Positions 1-8,979 of a stretch of 64,000 nt of DNA are shown here, piece by piece. The stretch is from Streptomyces sp. AV19 (GTDB lineage Bacteria > Actinomycetota > Actinomycetes > Streptomycetales > Streptomycetaceae), in NCBI RefSeq assembly GCF_015999245.1, contig NZ_JAEAMR010000003.1, positions 881,719-945,718 on the forward strand, read 5' to 3'. The position numbers and the translations under genes were made by a program. Numbering within the stretch: the stretch's first letter is position 1; each line of letters begins with the position of its first letter. The notes under the pieces were generated by a model, which worked only from the letters and a program-made list of their open reading frames with translations, was not told where the DNA came from and made no database searches.

Positions 1-27
1 GGGGGGGCGGGGGGGGTTATTTGCGGG

Positions 28-285
<258 letters not shown>

Positions 286-396
286 GCGACGGCCATGGTC
301 AGCGGCCCGCCCCCTCCGTAGAGTGTGATCACCCAGCCACCAAGGCGATTGGCCCGAAAGGGACTTGACATAGTCGCCCGCGAAGGAATGGACCCC

Positions 397-834
397 ATGT
401 CCGAGACGCCCGCGATACTCGACCGCTACCACCGCGCCGTCCTCTCCAAGTCCGCCGACGACCTGGCCGAGCTCTACGCCCCCGACGGCGTGCACGAGTA
501 CCCGTTCTTCTTCCCCGGGATGCCCGAGCGCTTCGAGGGGCGCGAGGCGATCCGCGAGGGGTGCCGGGCGATCTGGGGGCCCAGCCCTGCCCGGCCGCAG
601 CGGGTGGAGGAGGTCGCCGTCCACGTGAGCGCCGACGGCGAGGTGATCACCGTCGAGCACATCGTCCACGGGACCCTCGCCCCCACCGGGCAGGAGTTCT
701 CCTTCCCCGGCCTCCTCGTCCTCCGCGTGCGCGACGGTCTGATCACCCACGCCCGGGACTACATGGATGGGCTGCGCGTCGCCCACACCATGGGCGTACT
801 GCCCGCGCTCGCGGCCGCAGTAGGGACCTCCTGA
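397..834 (+). CDS. SnoaL-like (NTF2-fold) protein
   Basis: A protein of 145 residues with the layout of SnoaL-like/NTF2-fold small proteins: an N-terminal helix (ILDRYHRAVLSKSADDLAEL), then YAPDGVHEYPFF, a FEGREAIREGCRAIW segment, and a strand ending in HARDYMDGL. Members bind small hydrophobic ligands in a cone-shaped cavity; some are polyketide cyclases or isomerases and many have no known reaction. I chose the ATG at 397 because AAGGA lies 9 nt upstream; an in-frame ATG at 388 has that sequence too close. The 3' end overlaps the convergent nitroreductase gene by 76 bp. Family confident, substrate unknown. Confidence 0.8.
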   Translation: MSETPAILDRYHRAVLSKSADDLAELYAPDGVHEYPFFFPGMPERFEGREAIREGCRAIWGPSPARPQRVEEVAVHVSADGEVITVEHIVHGTLAPTGQEFSFPGLLVLRVRDGLITHARDYMDGLRVAHTMGVLPALAAAVGTS

Positions 835-1241
835 CGCAGCAGGATCACCGGCACCCGGCGCCCCGCCCGTGCCCGGAAGTCCGCGAACTTCGGCTCTACC
901 GCGATCTGCCGGCGCCACAGCTCCTCGTACTCCCCCTCGTCGGCGACCTCCTCGGCCAGCACCCGGTACGCCCCGCCGCCCACCTCGGCGGTGAGGCGGT
1001 CCGGGTGCGCGCGGAGGTTGTGGTACCAGGCGGGGGCGGCCGGGTCGCCGCCGTTGAGGGCGAAGACGGCCAGGCGGCCGTCGTGGTGGCGGAGGTACAC
1101 CAGGGGCGTGGTGCGCGCCTCGCCGCTGCGCGCGCCGACCGTGGTGAGCAGGAGCAGCTCCGTACCCGCGAAGTCCCCGCTTACCACGCCCCCGTTGGCG
1201 CGGAATTCCTCGATCACTCGGAGGTTGAACGGGTTGCTCAT
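759..1241 (-). CDS. Nitroreductase family deazaflavin-dependent (Ddn-like) oxidoreductase
   Basis: 160 residues. Shows the Ddn/FDOR-A pattern: N-terminal FNLRVIEEFRANGG, then GTELLLLTTVGARSGE, a TTPLVYLRHHDGRL strand, and GGDPAAPAWYHNLRAHP. In known members this fold binds the deazaflavin F420 (sometimes FMN or heme) and reduces quinones or nitro compounds in the cytoplasm. The ATG overlaps the stop of the upstream aldo/keto reductase gene (ATGA), so the two are probably translated together as one unit. The last 76 bp overlap the convergent SnoaL-like gene. The cofactor is inferred from the family and is not visible directly. Confidence 0.88.
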   Translation of the reverse strand: MSNPFNLRVIEEFRANGGVVSGDFAGTELLLLTTVGARSGEARTTPLVYLRHHDGRLAVFALNGGDPAAPAWYHNLRAHPDRLTAEVGGGAYRVLAEEVADEGEYEELWRRQIAVEPKFADFRARAGRRVPVILLRQEVPTAAASAGSTPMVWATRSPSM

Positions 1242-2137
1242 GACAGCTCCGACAGCTTCGCGAACTGGGCCGCCGTGAGGCGGACGTCGAGCGCCGCCGC
1301 GTTCTCCGCGAGGTGCGTCGCCGAGGCCGTGCCCGGGATGGGGATCACCGTGGGGGAGCGGTGCAGCAGCCAGGCCAGCGCCGTCTGGGACGGGGTCGCG
1401 CCGACCTCGTCCGCCACGGCGGCCAGCGGTCCGGCGTGGGCGTCGTCGAGGGAGACCGGGAAGTACGGGAGGAACGCGATACCGTGCTCGGCGGTGTGGT
1501 CCACGACCGCCTCGCTCGCGCGGTTGCTCAGGTTGTAGAGGTTCTGCACGCTGCTGATCGGGGCGATGCGGGACGCATCCTCGATCTGCTCGACCGTGAC
1601 CTCGGAAAGTCCGATGTGACGGACTTTGCCCTCGTCCTGGAGCTGCTTGAGGGCGCCGACCTGGTCGGCCAGCGGGTACGCGGGGTCGACGCGGTGCAGC
1701 TGGAGCAGGTCCAGGCGCTCGACGCCCAGCCGGCGCAGGCTCAGTTCGGCCTGCTGGCGCAGGTAGGCCGGGTGGCCGAGGGGGACCCACTCGGTGGGGG
1801 ACGGACGGGCCACGCCGACCTTGGTGACGACGGTGACCGACCCCTCGTACGGGTGGAGCGCCTCGGCGATCAACTCCTCGCCGCCGCCGAGCGCGTAGGC
1901 GTCCGCCGTGTCGATCAGGTCGACGCCCAGCTCGACCGCGCGGCGCAGCCGGTCGATCAGCTCGTCCCGGTCGTTCATGTCGCGGGCGGTGCGCCAGATC
2001 GTGGCGGTCGTGCCGCGCCGGTCCTCCGGGGCGCCGGTGAGCCGCATCGTGCCGTAGCCGATCCGGCGGACGGTCAGGTCGCCGCCGAGGGCGAAAGTAG
2101 TCTGGGTTTCAAGAGTTTCGGCAAGTGCGTCGTTCAT
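1238..2137 (-). CDS. Aldo/keto reductase
   Basis: 299 residues with a full (alpha/beta)8 aldo/keto reductase pattern. The catalytic tetrad can be read as Asp and Tyr in DTADAY, Lys in VTKVG and His in LQLHRVD. The NADPH-binding C-terminus contains VIPIPGTASATHLAEN. Such enzymes reduce aldehydes or ketones with NADPH in the cytoplasm. The gene is divergent from a MerR regulator across 60 bp and is coupled (ATGA) to the downstream Ddn-like gene, so it is probably the main target of that regulator. The physiological substrate cannot be told. Confidence 0.93.
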   Translation of the reverse strand: MNDALAETLETQTTFALGGDLTVRRIGYGTMRLTGAPEDRRGTTATIWRTARDMNDRDELIDRLRRAVELGVDLIDTADAYALGGGEELIAEALHPYEGSVTVVTKVGVARPSPTEWVPLGHPAYLRQQAELSLRRLGVERLDLLQLHRVDPAYPLADQVGALKQLQDEGKVRHIGLSEVTVEQIEDASRIAPISSVQNLYNLSNRASEAVVDHTAEHGIAFLPYFPVSLDDAHAGPLAAVADEVGATPSQTALAWLLHRSPTVIPIPGTASATHLAENAAALDVRLTAAQFAKLSELS

Positions 2138-2144
2138 GGAGAGG

Positions 2145-2176
2145 ACGCTAGGAGCTCACATGGGTGTGAGCTTCAA
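2145..2176 (-). promoter_or_regulatory. MerR-type promoter/operator of the aldo/keto reductase
   Basis: On the minus strand a -35 (TTGAAG, 2176-2171) and a -10 (TAGCGT, 2150-2145) are separated by 20 nt. The spacer carries a perfect inverted repeat, AGCTCACA-TGGG-TGTGAGCT (2153-2172 on the plus strand). An overlong spacer with a centred dyad is the hallmark of MerR-activated promoters, and a MerR gene starts 22 bp away on the other strand. Confidence 0.72.
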
Positions 2177-2197
2177 GTAGGTGTGAGGGGGATCACG

Positions 2198-2557
2198 TTG
2201 AGGATCGGGGAGCTCGCGGAGCGCACGGGTGTGAGCGTCCGGCTGCTGCGCTACTACGAGGAGCAGGGGCTGCTCGTCCCGGAGCGGACGTCCGGCGGTC
2301 ACCGTTCCTACGGGGCGGACGCCCCGCCGGCCGTCCGCCGCATCCGCAGGCTGCTGGACGCGGGGCTGCCCACGCGGGTGATCCGCGAGGTGCTGCCGTG
2401 CGTCGAGGGGGACGGGCTGTTCGTCCACCCGTGCGTGGGCGACCGGCTCCGGGACCAGCTGCGCGGGATGGACGAGAGGATCGCCGGGCTCCAGGAGAGC
2501 CGCACCGGGCTGGCGGCGATCCTCGCCGAGACGGAGCGCGCGGAGCTCGTCGGGTAG
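2198..2557 (+). CDS. MerR family transcriptional regulator
   Basis: 119 residues. Starts with the MerR winged helix-turn-helix (RIGELAERTGVSVRLLRYYE, then EQGLLVPERTSGGHRSY), followed by the second winged element and a coiled-coil dimerization helix near the C-terminus (DQLRGMDERIAGLQESRTGL). It is short and has no effector domain, as in many simple MerR proteins that sense redox or small molecules through few residues. I chose the TTG at 2198 because GAGGGG lies 7 nt upstream and the DNA-binding domain begins at once. Probably activates the divergent aldo/keto reductase operon. Confidence 0.9.
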   Translation: MRIGELAERTGVSVRLLRYYEEQGLLVPERTSGGHRSYGADAPPAVRRIRRLLDAGLPTRVIREVLPCVEGDGLFVHPCVGDRLRDQLRGMDERIAGLQESRTGLAAILAETERAELVG

Positions 2558-2820
2558 TCCGGGGCGGGTCCTGCGACCGGGGCGGGTCCTGCGGCCGCCG
2601 GGGCGACGCTTCACAATGGAGTAGGTGCCCACAATGAAGGCCGGTGCGCGATGCGCCCCGGCGGGCAGGATGGGGGCGAGGACGCCGGGGAGCCCACCCC
2701 GGGCGTGCGTCGTTCGGATGCCCGTGCGCAACGCGTCCGAAATCGTGTGGTGGGATGCTGATGCCCCCGGCCTGCCCCGCGGCCGGGAACGGACGGCCTG
2801 ACCAGCGAGGATAGGTAGCT

Positions 2821-4182
2821 ATGGATAAGCAGCAGGAGTTCGTGCTCCGCACCCTCGAAGAGCGCGACATCCGCTTCGTGCGGCTGTGGTTCACGGACGT
2901 GCTCGGCTATCTGAAGTCGGTCGCCGTCGCCCCGGCCGAGCTGGAGCAGGCCTTCGACGAGGGCATCGGCTTCGATGGGTCCGCGATCGAGGGATTCGCC
3001 CGTGTGTACGAATCCGACATGATCGCCAAGCCGGATCCGGGGACGTTCCAGATCTTGCCCTGGCGCGCCGAGGCCCCCGGCACCGCCCGGATGTTCTGCG
3101 ACATCCTGATGCCGGACGGCTCGCCCTCGTACGCCGACCCGCGCTACGTCCTCAAGCGCATCCTCGCCAAGACCTCCGACCTCGGGTTCACCTTCTACAC
3201 CCACCCCGAGATCGAGTTCTTCCTCCTCAAGGACAAGCCGGTGGACGGCACCCGCCCGGTGCCCGCCGACTCCTCCGGCTACTTCGATCACACCCCGACC
3301 GGCGTCGGCATGGACTTCCGCCGCCAGGCGATCACCATGCTCGAATCCATGGGCATCTCGGTCGAGTTCAGCCACCACGAGGGCGCGCCCGGCCAGCAGG
3401 AGATCGACCTGCGCTACGCCGACGCGCTCTCCACCGCCGACAACATCATGACCTTCCGGCTGATCATGAAGCAGGTCGCGCTGGAACAGGGCGTGCAGGC
3501 CACCTTCATGCCGAAGCCGTTCTCCGAGTACCCCGGCTCCGGGATGCACACCCACCTCTCCCTCTTCGAGGGCGACCGCAACGCGTTCCACGAGTCGGGC
3601 GCCGAGTACCAGCTCTCCAAGGTCGGCAAGTCCTTCATCGCCGGACTGCTGCGGCACGCGGGCGAGATCTCCGCCGTCACCAACCAGTGGGTCAACTCCT
3701 ACAAGCGCATCTGGGGCGGCTCCGGCCGCACCGCCGGCTCCGGCGGCGAGGCCCCCGCGTACATCTGCTGGGGCCACAACAACCGCTCCGCCCTCATCCG
3801 CGTCCCCATGTACAAGCCCGGCAAGACCGGCTCCACCCGCGTCGAGGTCCGCTCCATCGACTCCGGCGCCAACCCGTACCTGACCTACGCCGTCCTCCTG
3901 GCCGCCGGCCTCAAGGGCATCGAGGAGGGCTACGAACTCCCGCCCGGCGCCGACGACGACGTCTGGGCTCTCTCCGACGCCGAACGCCGCGCGATGGGCA
4001 TCGCCCCCCTCCCACAGAACCTCGGCGAGGCCATCGAACTCATGGAGCGCAGCGAACTGGTCGCCGAGACGCTCGGCGAGCACGTCTTCGACTTCTTCCT
4101 CAGGAACAAGAAGCAGGAGTGGGAGGAGTACCGCAGCGAGGTCACGGCCTTCGAACTGCGGAAGATGCTGCCGGTGTTGTGA
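2821..4182 (+). CDS. glnA2: Glutamine synthetase-like gamma-glutamylpolyamine synthetase GlnA2
   Basis: 453 residues, a complete glutamine-synthetase fold: beta-grasp domain with GFDGSAIEGFARV, catalytic domain with HPEIEFFLL, GQQEIDLRYADAL, FMPKPFSEYPGSGMHTHLS and NNRSALIRVP. It lacks the NLY-type adenylylation tyrosine loop seen in the GlnA of this window, so GlnE is unlikely to modify it. In S. coelicolor the protein at this locus glutamylates polyamines rather than making glutamine; that function is transferred by similarity and by position near glnE. The start follows GAGGATAGG at good spacing. Stands alone; the next gene begins 43 bp downstream on the same strand. Confidence 0.9.
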   Translation: MDKQQEFVLRTLEERDIRFVRLWFTDVLGYLKSVAVAPAELEQAFDEGIGFDGSAIEGFARVYESDMIAKPDPGTFQILPWRAEAPGTARMFCDILMPDGSPSYADPRYVLKRILAKTSDLGFTFYTHPEIEFFLLKDKPVDGTRPVPADSSGYFDHTPTGVGMDFRRQAITMLESMGISVEFSHHEGAPGQQEIDLRYADALSTADNIMTFRLIMKQVALEQGVQATFMPKPFSEYPGSGMHTHLSLFEGDRNAFHESGAEYQLSKVGKSFIAGLLRHAGEISAVTNQWVNSYKRIWGGSGRTAGSGGEAPAYICWGHNNRSALIRVPMYKPGKTGSTRVEVRSIDSGANPYLTYAVLLAAGLKGIEEGYELPPGADDDVWALSDAERRAMGIAPLPQNLGEAIELMERSELVAETLGEHVFDFFLRNKKQEWEEYRSEVTAFELRKMLPVL

Positions 4183-4225
4183 CGCTGCCGACGGCAGGCC
4201 GGTGGAAGTGGGAGGATCGGGCGCC

Positions 4226-4813
4226 ATGGTGACCGTTCTGGACAGCCCAGGGCTCAGCTCCTCCCATTACCGCGGACTGCGCGACACGATCGAGCGGATC
4301 GAGGACGGCGTGCCCGGCAGGCTGGAGATCACGAAGGAAGGGCTCGTCCACGACCTGAGATCGCCTGTGGGGCCACATGCGATGACGACTGCCCTTGTGG
4401 GTCGCCGCCTGGAACAGGTTATGCCGGACGGCCTGCTCGCCCACGCGGGGGCGCCGGATGTCGAGGACGTGGACGAGGGCGTGCTGCGCCGTCCCGATGT
4501 CATCGTCATGGCCGAGCGGGACATGGAGGGCGAAGGTTCCTTCGACCCGCGCACCCTCCTCGCCGCCATCGAGGTCGTCTCCCGCTCCAACCCCGACAAC
4601 GACTGGGTCGGCAAGATGCGGGACTACCCCTTGCTCGGCATCCCGGTCTACGTGATCTTCGATCCCCGCAAGGGCGAGGGGGCCGTCCTCTCCGAGATCC
4701 ACCAAACCCCCTCCGGCCCCCGGTACGCCGTCCGCAAGGATTTCGTCTACGGCGAGGACGTCACGATCGGCGAGTGGACGATCTCCACGGAGGGTCTGCC
4801 CCGGTATCCGTAG
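4226..4813 (+). CDS. Uma2 family (DUF820) restriction-endonuclease-fold protein
   Basis: 195 residues with the Uma2 pattern: RRPDVIVMAERD, then LLAAIEVVSRSN, a KMRDYPLLGIPVYVIFDPR segment and a C-terminal VTIGEWTI strand. The Asp of RPDV and the Glu of IEVVS correspond to the PD-(D/E)XK active site. Uma2 proteins are very abundant in Streptomyces and cyanobacteria; the nuclease fold is clear but no cellular role is established. The ATG at 4226 has GGGAGGA 9 nt upstream, better than the GTG at 4202. Lies between glnA2 and glnE, possibly read through from glnA2. Confidence 0.87.
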   Translation: MVTVLDSPGLSSSHYRGLRDTIERIEDGVPGRLEITKEGLVHDLRSPVGPHAMTTALVGRRLEQVMPDGLLAHAGAPDVEDVDEGVLRRPDVIVMAERDMEGEGSFDPRTLLAAIEVVSRSNPDNDWVGKMRDYPLLGIPVYVIFDPRKGEGAVLSEIHQTPSGPRYAVRKDFVYGEDVTIGEWTISTEGLPRYP

Positions 4814-4883
4814 AAGCGCCGCGGCGCATAGTCTGGGACGCCGGGAACTTGATCGAAATGGTCAGGCTGGAGGCGGCGGGACG

Positions 4884-7800
4884 ATGGTGCCGGGACGCAG
4901 GAGCAGCACCTTCAGCCGGCTGGTGCGGCACGGGTTCACCGATCCCGCCGTCGCCGGGAGGCTGCTGGAGGCGGACGGGCTGACGGCCGTGCGGGACGAT
5001 CCCGTGCTCCTCGACGCGCTCGGCGCCACCGCCGATCCCGACCTGGCGCTCGGCGGGCTCGTCCGGCTCGTCGAAGCGGCGGGCGACGACGCCCGGACGC
5101 TGCTGGACACCCTCGCCGCCGCCAAGCCGCTGCGCGACCGGCTGCTCGGGGTGCTCGGCGCCTCCGAGGCGCTCGGCGACCACCTCGCCCGCCACCCCGG
5201 CGACTGGCACGCGCTCGACGCCTTCGAGACCGGCGATCTCCACCCGGACACCGCCGCCTTCGAACGAGCCCTGGCCCAGGGCGCCGCGGCCGGACGGGAG
5301 CAGGGGCTCGCCCCGTCCAACGCGCTGCGCGCCGCCTACCGCCGCTGCCTGCTCACCATCGCCGCCCGGGACGTCACCGGCGCCGTCGACGTCGCCCAGA
5401 CCGCCGCCGAACTCGCCGACCTGGCCACCGCGACGCTGCGCGCGGCACTGGGGATCGCCGAGGAGGAGCACCCGGACGACGCCGCCGCCTGCCGGCTCGC
5501 CGTCATCGGCATGGGCAAGTGCGGCGGCCACGAGCTCAATTACGTCTCCGACGTGGACGTCATCTTCGTCGCCGAGGCGCGCGGCGGCACCGCCGAGGGC
5601 CCCGCCCTCCAGGCCGCGACCAGGCTCGCCTCCCGGATGATGCGCGTCTGCTCCGACGCCACCCCCGAGGGCACCATCTGGCCCGTCGACGCCAACCTCC
5701 GCCCCGAGGGCCGCAACGGGCCGCTGGTACGGACGCTGAACAGCCACCTCGCCTACTACCAGCGCTGGGCCAAGACCTGGGAGTTCCAGGCCCTGCTCAA
5801 GGCCCGCCCGGTGGCCGGCGACCCGGGGCTCGGCAAGCGCTACGTGGACGCCGTCTCCCCGCTGGTGTGGCAGGCCGCCGAGCGCGACAACTTCGTCCCC
5901 GACGTCCAGCAGATGCGCCGCCGCGTCATCGCCTCCATCCCCGCCGACCGCGTCGACCGCGAACTCAAGCTCGGCCCGGGCGGCCTGCGCGACGTCGAGT
6001 TCGCCGTCCAGCTCCTGCAACTGGTGCACGGCCGCAGCGACGCGACGCTGCGCAGCGGCAGCACCCTGGAGGCGCTCGCCGCGCTCGCCGCCGGCGGCTA
6101 CGTCGGCCGCGCCGACGCCGCCGCCCTCGACGCCGCCTACCGCTTCCTGCGCGCCATGGAACACCGCATCCAGCTCCACCGGCTGCGCCGCACCCACCTG
6201 GTGCCCGAGGACGAGGCCGGGCTGCGCCGGCTGGGCCGCTCGCTGGGCTTCCGCGGCGAACCGGTCGCCGAACTCGACCGAGAGTGGCGGCGGCACGCCC
6301 GCGAGGTGCGCCGGCTGCACGAAAAGCTCTTCTACCGCCCGCTGCTGGACGCCGTCGCCCAGCTCGAACCCGGCGAGATCCGGCTCAGCCCCAAGGCCGC
6401 CGGACAGCGCCTGGAGGCCCTCGGCTACGCGGACCCGGCCGCCGCGCTGCGCCATCTGGAGGCGCTTGCCTCGGGAGTGACCCGGAAGGCGGCGATTCAG
6501 CGTACGCTGCTGCCCGTGCTGCTGGGCTGGTTCGCCGATTCCGCCGATCCCGACGCCGGACTGCTCAACTTCCACAAGGTCTCCGACGCGTTGGGCAAAA
6601 CACCCTGGTACCTGCGGCTGCTGCGGGACGAGGGCGCCGCCGCCGAAAACCTCGCCCGGGTGCTCTCCGCCGGGCGGCTCGCCCCCGACCTGCTGCTGCG
6701 CGCCCCCGAGGCGGTCGCTCTCCTCGGCGCCTCCGAGGGGCTGCGCCCGCGCGAACGCGACGTCCTGGAGCAGGAGACGCTCGCCGCCGTCGGCCGCGCC
6801 GATGACGCGGAGGCCGCGATCGTCGCGGTGCGCGGGGTGCGGCGCCGCGAGCTGTTCCGTACCGCCGCCGCGGACATCATCGGCGCCTACGGGCGCGCCG
6901 GTTCGGGCGCCGGGGCGACTGTCAACGGCGGGCACGGCACCGGCCCGCGCGGCGGCCGCTGCGAGACCGTCGGCCGGGCCGTCTCCGACCTCAACGCCGC
7001 TGCCCTGGCGGGCGCGTTGCGCGCCGCCGTCCGGGCGCAGTGGGGCGACACGCTGCCCACCCGCTTCGCCGTCATCGGCATGGGCCGCTTCGGCGGCCAC
7101 GAACAGGGTTACGGATCCGACGCCGACGTCCTGTTCGTGCACGAGCCGCGCGAGGGCGTCGGCGAGGAGGAGGCGTCCAAGGCGGCCTTCGCCGTCGCCA
7201 ACGAGATGCGCCGGCTCCTCCAACTCCCCACCACCGACCCGCCGTTGCCCATCGACGCCGACCTGCGGCCGGAGGGCCGGTCGGGCCCGCTGGTGCGCAG
7301 CCTCGCCTCCTACGCGGCGTACTACCGCCGTTGGTCGCTGGTGTGGGAGAGCCAGGCGCTGCTGCGGGCCGAGCCGGTCGCCGGCGACGAGGAACTCGGC
7401 CGCCGCTTCGTCGAACTCATCGACCCGCTGCGGTACCCGGCGGAGGGCCTCGCCGAGGACGCCGTGCGCGAGATCCGCCGCCTGAAGGCCCGCATGGAGA
7501 CGGAACGCCTCCCGCGCGGCGCGGACCGCACGCTCCACACCAAGCTGGGCCGGGGCGGGCTGTCGGACGTGGAATGGACCGTGCAGCTGTTGCAGTTGCG
7601 GCACGGTGGTGCCGAGCCCGCCCTGCGCACGACGCGCACGCGGGAGGCGCTGGCCGCGGTGAGCGCGGCGGGCCTGCTGCCGGCGGACGAGGCGCGGATC
7701 CTGGACGAGGCGTGGGTGATGGCGACGAGTGTGCGCAACGCGGTGATGCTGGTGCGGGGGCGGCCGGGGGATTCCTTTCCCGGGGACGCGCGGGAGTTGG

Positions 7801-7919
7801 CCGCGGTGGGGCGGTATCTGGGGTATGGGCCCGGGCATGTCGGGGACATGTTGGACGACTACCGGCGGGTTACGCGGAGGGCTCGGGGGGTGGTGGAGCA
7901 GCGCTTCTATGGCGCGTAG
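4884..7919 (+). CDS. glnE: Bifunctional glutamine-synthetase adenylyltransferase/deadenylase GlnE
   Basis: 1011 residues, the usual size for GlnE. Two nucleotidyltransferase domains are visible: residues about 205-230 (GMGKCGGHELNYVSDVDVIF) and about 728-752 (GMGRFGGHEQGYGSDADVLF), each with the G-G-x9-D-x-D core. Each is followed by a helical regulatory segment with GRGGLRDVEF/GRGGLSDVEW-type signatures (GPGGLRDVEF here in the first). The enzyme adds and removes AMP on a tyrosine of GlnA in response to nitrogen status. The probable substrate gene, glnA, lies at 53.5-54.9 kb. A GGAGGCGG ribosome site precedes the ATG. Confidence 0.97.
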   Translation: MVPGRRSSTFSRLVRHGFTDPAVAGRLLEADGLTAVRDDPVLLDALGATADPDLALGGLVRLVEAAGDDARTLLDTLAAAKPLRDRLLGVLGASEALGDHLARHPGDWHALDAFETGDLHPDTAAFERALAQGAAAGREQGLAPSNALRAAYRRCLLTIAARDVTGAVDVAQTAAELADLATATLRAALGIAEEEHPDDAAACRLAVIGMGKCGGHELNYVSDVDVIFVAEARGGTAEGPALQAATRLASRMMRVCSDATPEGTIWPVDANLRPEGRNGPLVRTLNSHLAYYQRWAKTWEFQALLKARPVAGDPGLGKRYVDAVSPLVWQAAERDNFVPDVQQMRRRVIASIPADRVDRELKLGPGGLRDVEFAVQLLQLVHGRSDATLRSGSTLEALAALAAGGYVGRADAAALDAAYRFLRAMEHRIQLHRLRRTHLVPEDEAGLRRLGRSLGFRGEPVAELDREWRRHAREVRRLHEKLFYRPLLDAVAQLEPGEIRLSPKAAGQRLEALGYADPAAALRHLEALASGVTRKAAIQRTLLPVLLGWFADSADPDAGLLNFHKVSDALGKTPWYLRLLRDEGAAAENLARVLSAGRLAPDLLLRAPEAVALLGASEGLRPRERDVLEQETLAAVGRADDAEAAIVAVRGVRRRELFRTAAADIIGAYGRAGSGAGATVNGGHGTGPRGGRCETVGRAVSDLNAAALAGALRAAVRAQWGDTLPTRFAVIGMGRFGGHEQGYGSDADVLFVHEPREGVGEEEASKAAFAVANEMRRLLQLPTTDPPLPIDADLRPEGRSGPLVRSLASYAAYYRRWSLVWESQALLRAEPVAGDEELGRRFVELIDPLRYPAEGLAEDAVREIRRLKARMETERLPRGADRTLHTKLGRGGLSDVEWTVQLLQLRHGGAEPALRTTRTREALAAVSAAGLLPADEARILDEAWVMATSVRNAVMLVRGRPGDSFPGDARELAAVGRYLGYGPGHVGDMLDDYRRVTRRARGVVEQRFYGA

Positions 7920-7921
7920 GG

Positions 7922-8093
7922 GGTTTGTGCCCCGGACCCGCCCTTTCACCGTTTCTCGCCGCGCTGCGCGCGGGGTGCAATGCGGCTTCGCCGCATTGTC
8001 CTCAAACGCCGGACGGGCTATTTCAGCCCGTCCGGCGTTTGAGGACACCCGCGCGGAGCGCGAAGAAACGGTGAAAGGGCGGGGCGGGGAGAA
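7922..8093. repeat. Nested inverted-repeat element, copy 2 (bidirectional terminator)
   Basis: A complete copy between the convergent glnE and PAP2 genes. The inner arms are perfect: 23 bp at 7997-8019 pair with 8025-8047 across the 5-nt loop ATTTC. The outer arms are CCGCCCTTTCACCGTTTC on the left and its reverse complement on the right. Transcripts from either side would fold into a very stable hairpin, so termination of both genes is the natural reading. Confidence 0.85.
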
Positions 8094-8097
8094 ACCC

Positions 8098-8943
8098 CTA
8101 CCGGCCGACGGCCGGTACCTCCCTCGCCAAGCGGTACGGAAACGCGCCGTACCACACATACGACAGCCCGAACCCGAACCCCAGGCACAACACCCCACCC
8201 ACCGCGTCCAACCAGAAGTGGTTGGCCGTCGACACGATGACGACAAGCGTCGCTGCGGGATACAACGCCCCCAACACCCGCACCCACCCCCACCGCCCCA
8301 ACACCGCGATCATCACCCCGCACCACACCGACCACCCGATGTGCATCGACGGCATCGCCGCGTACTGGTTGGAGACATCCGCGAGATTGCCGGACGCCAT
8401 CGAGCCCCATGTGTGGTGGACGACGACCGTGTCGACGAAACCGCCGCCGGACGTCAACCGCGGCGGCGCGAGCGGGAACAGGTAGTAGCCGAGCAGGGCG
8501 ACGCCCGTCGTGGTGAAGAGGACCAGGCGGGCGGCGGCGTACCGCCCGGGGTGCCGGCGGTACAGCCACACCAGCACCCCGATCGTCAGCACGAAGTGGA
8601 GCGTCGCGTAGTAGTAGTTCATCCCCACGACGAGCCAGGTCACCGAATTGACGGCCCGGTTGACCGTGTCCTCGACGGCGATGTGCAAGGCCCGCTCCGC
8701 GCTCCAGATCCAGTCCGCGTTGCGCAGCGCCTGTTCCTTCTGCTCCGGAACGGCGTTGCGCACCAGCGAGTACGTCCAGTAGCTGATCGCGATCAGCAGC
8801 ACTTCGAACCAGATCCGGGGCCTGCGGGGGGAGCGCGTTCCGCGCAGCGACGGGCGACGGTCCGCAGGCGGCCTGTCCGCTTCCCCGCTGGGCGGCGGGG
8901 CGGCCGTACGGCCTTCCAGGGTCCTTGCTGTCGCTTCACCCAT
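8098..8943 (-). CDS. PAP2 family membrane protein (Aur1/Ipt1-like phosphotransferase or phosphatase)
   Basis: 281 residues. A basic proline-rich cytoplasmic N-terminus (1-40) is followed by about five or six membrane segments, for example WLVVGMNYYYATLHFVLTIG and LVLFTTTGVALLGYYLF. The PAP2 active site is visible as YAAMPSMHIGWS (the SxH motif) and VSTANHFWLDAVGG (the H-x3-D motif). Proteins with this SMH variant belong to the Aur1/Ipt1-like branch that moves inositol- or lipid-phosphate groups at the outer membrane face. Substrate unknown. Convergent with glnE across a terminator-like repeat. Confidence 0.88.
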   Translation of the reverse strand: MGEATARTLEGRTAAPPPSGEADRPPADRRPSLRGTRSPRRPRIWFEVLLIAISYWTYSLVRNAVPEQKEQALRNADWIWSAERALHIAVEDTVNRAVNSVTWLVVGMNYYYATLHFVLTIGVLVWLYRRHPGRYAAARLVLFTTTGVALLGYYLFPLAPPRLTSGGGFVDTVVVHHTWGSMASGNLADVSNQYAAMPSMHIGWSVWCGVMIAVLGRWGWVRVLGALYPAATLVVIVSTANHFWLDAVGGVLCLGFGFGLSYVWYGAFPYRLAREVPAVGR

Positions 8944-8979
8944 AGGCCCACAGTGTGCCAGAGACCGGAGGAGCGCAGA

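Noticed and set aside
365..395. TTGACA promoter just before the SnoaL-like gene
   Set aside because: The -10 would fall inside the ribosome-site and start-codon region, leaving no room for the transcript start.
4761..8246. Very long minus-strand open frame opposite glnE
   Set aside because: It is the antisense of glnE, open only because of high third-position GC; its translation is low-complexity and has no domain.
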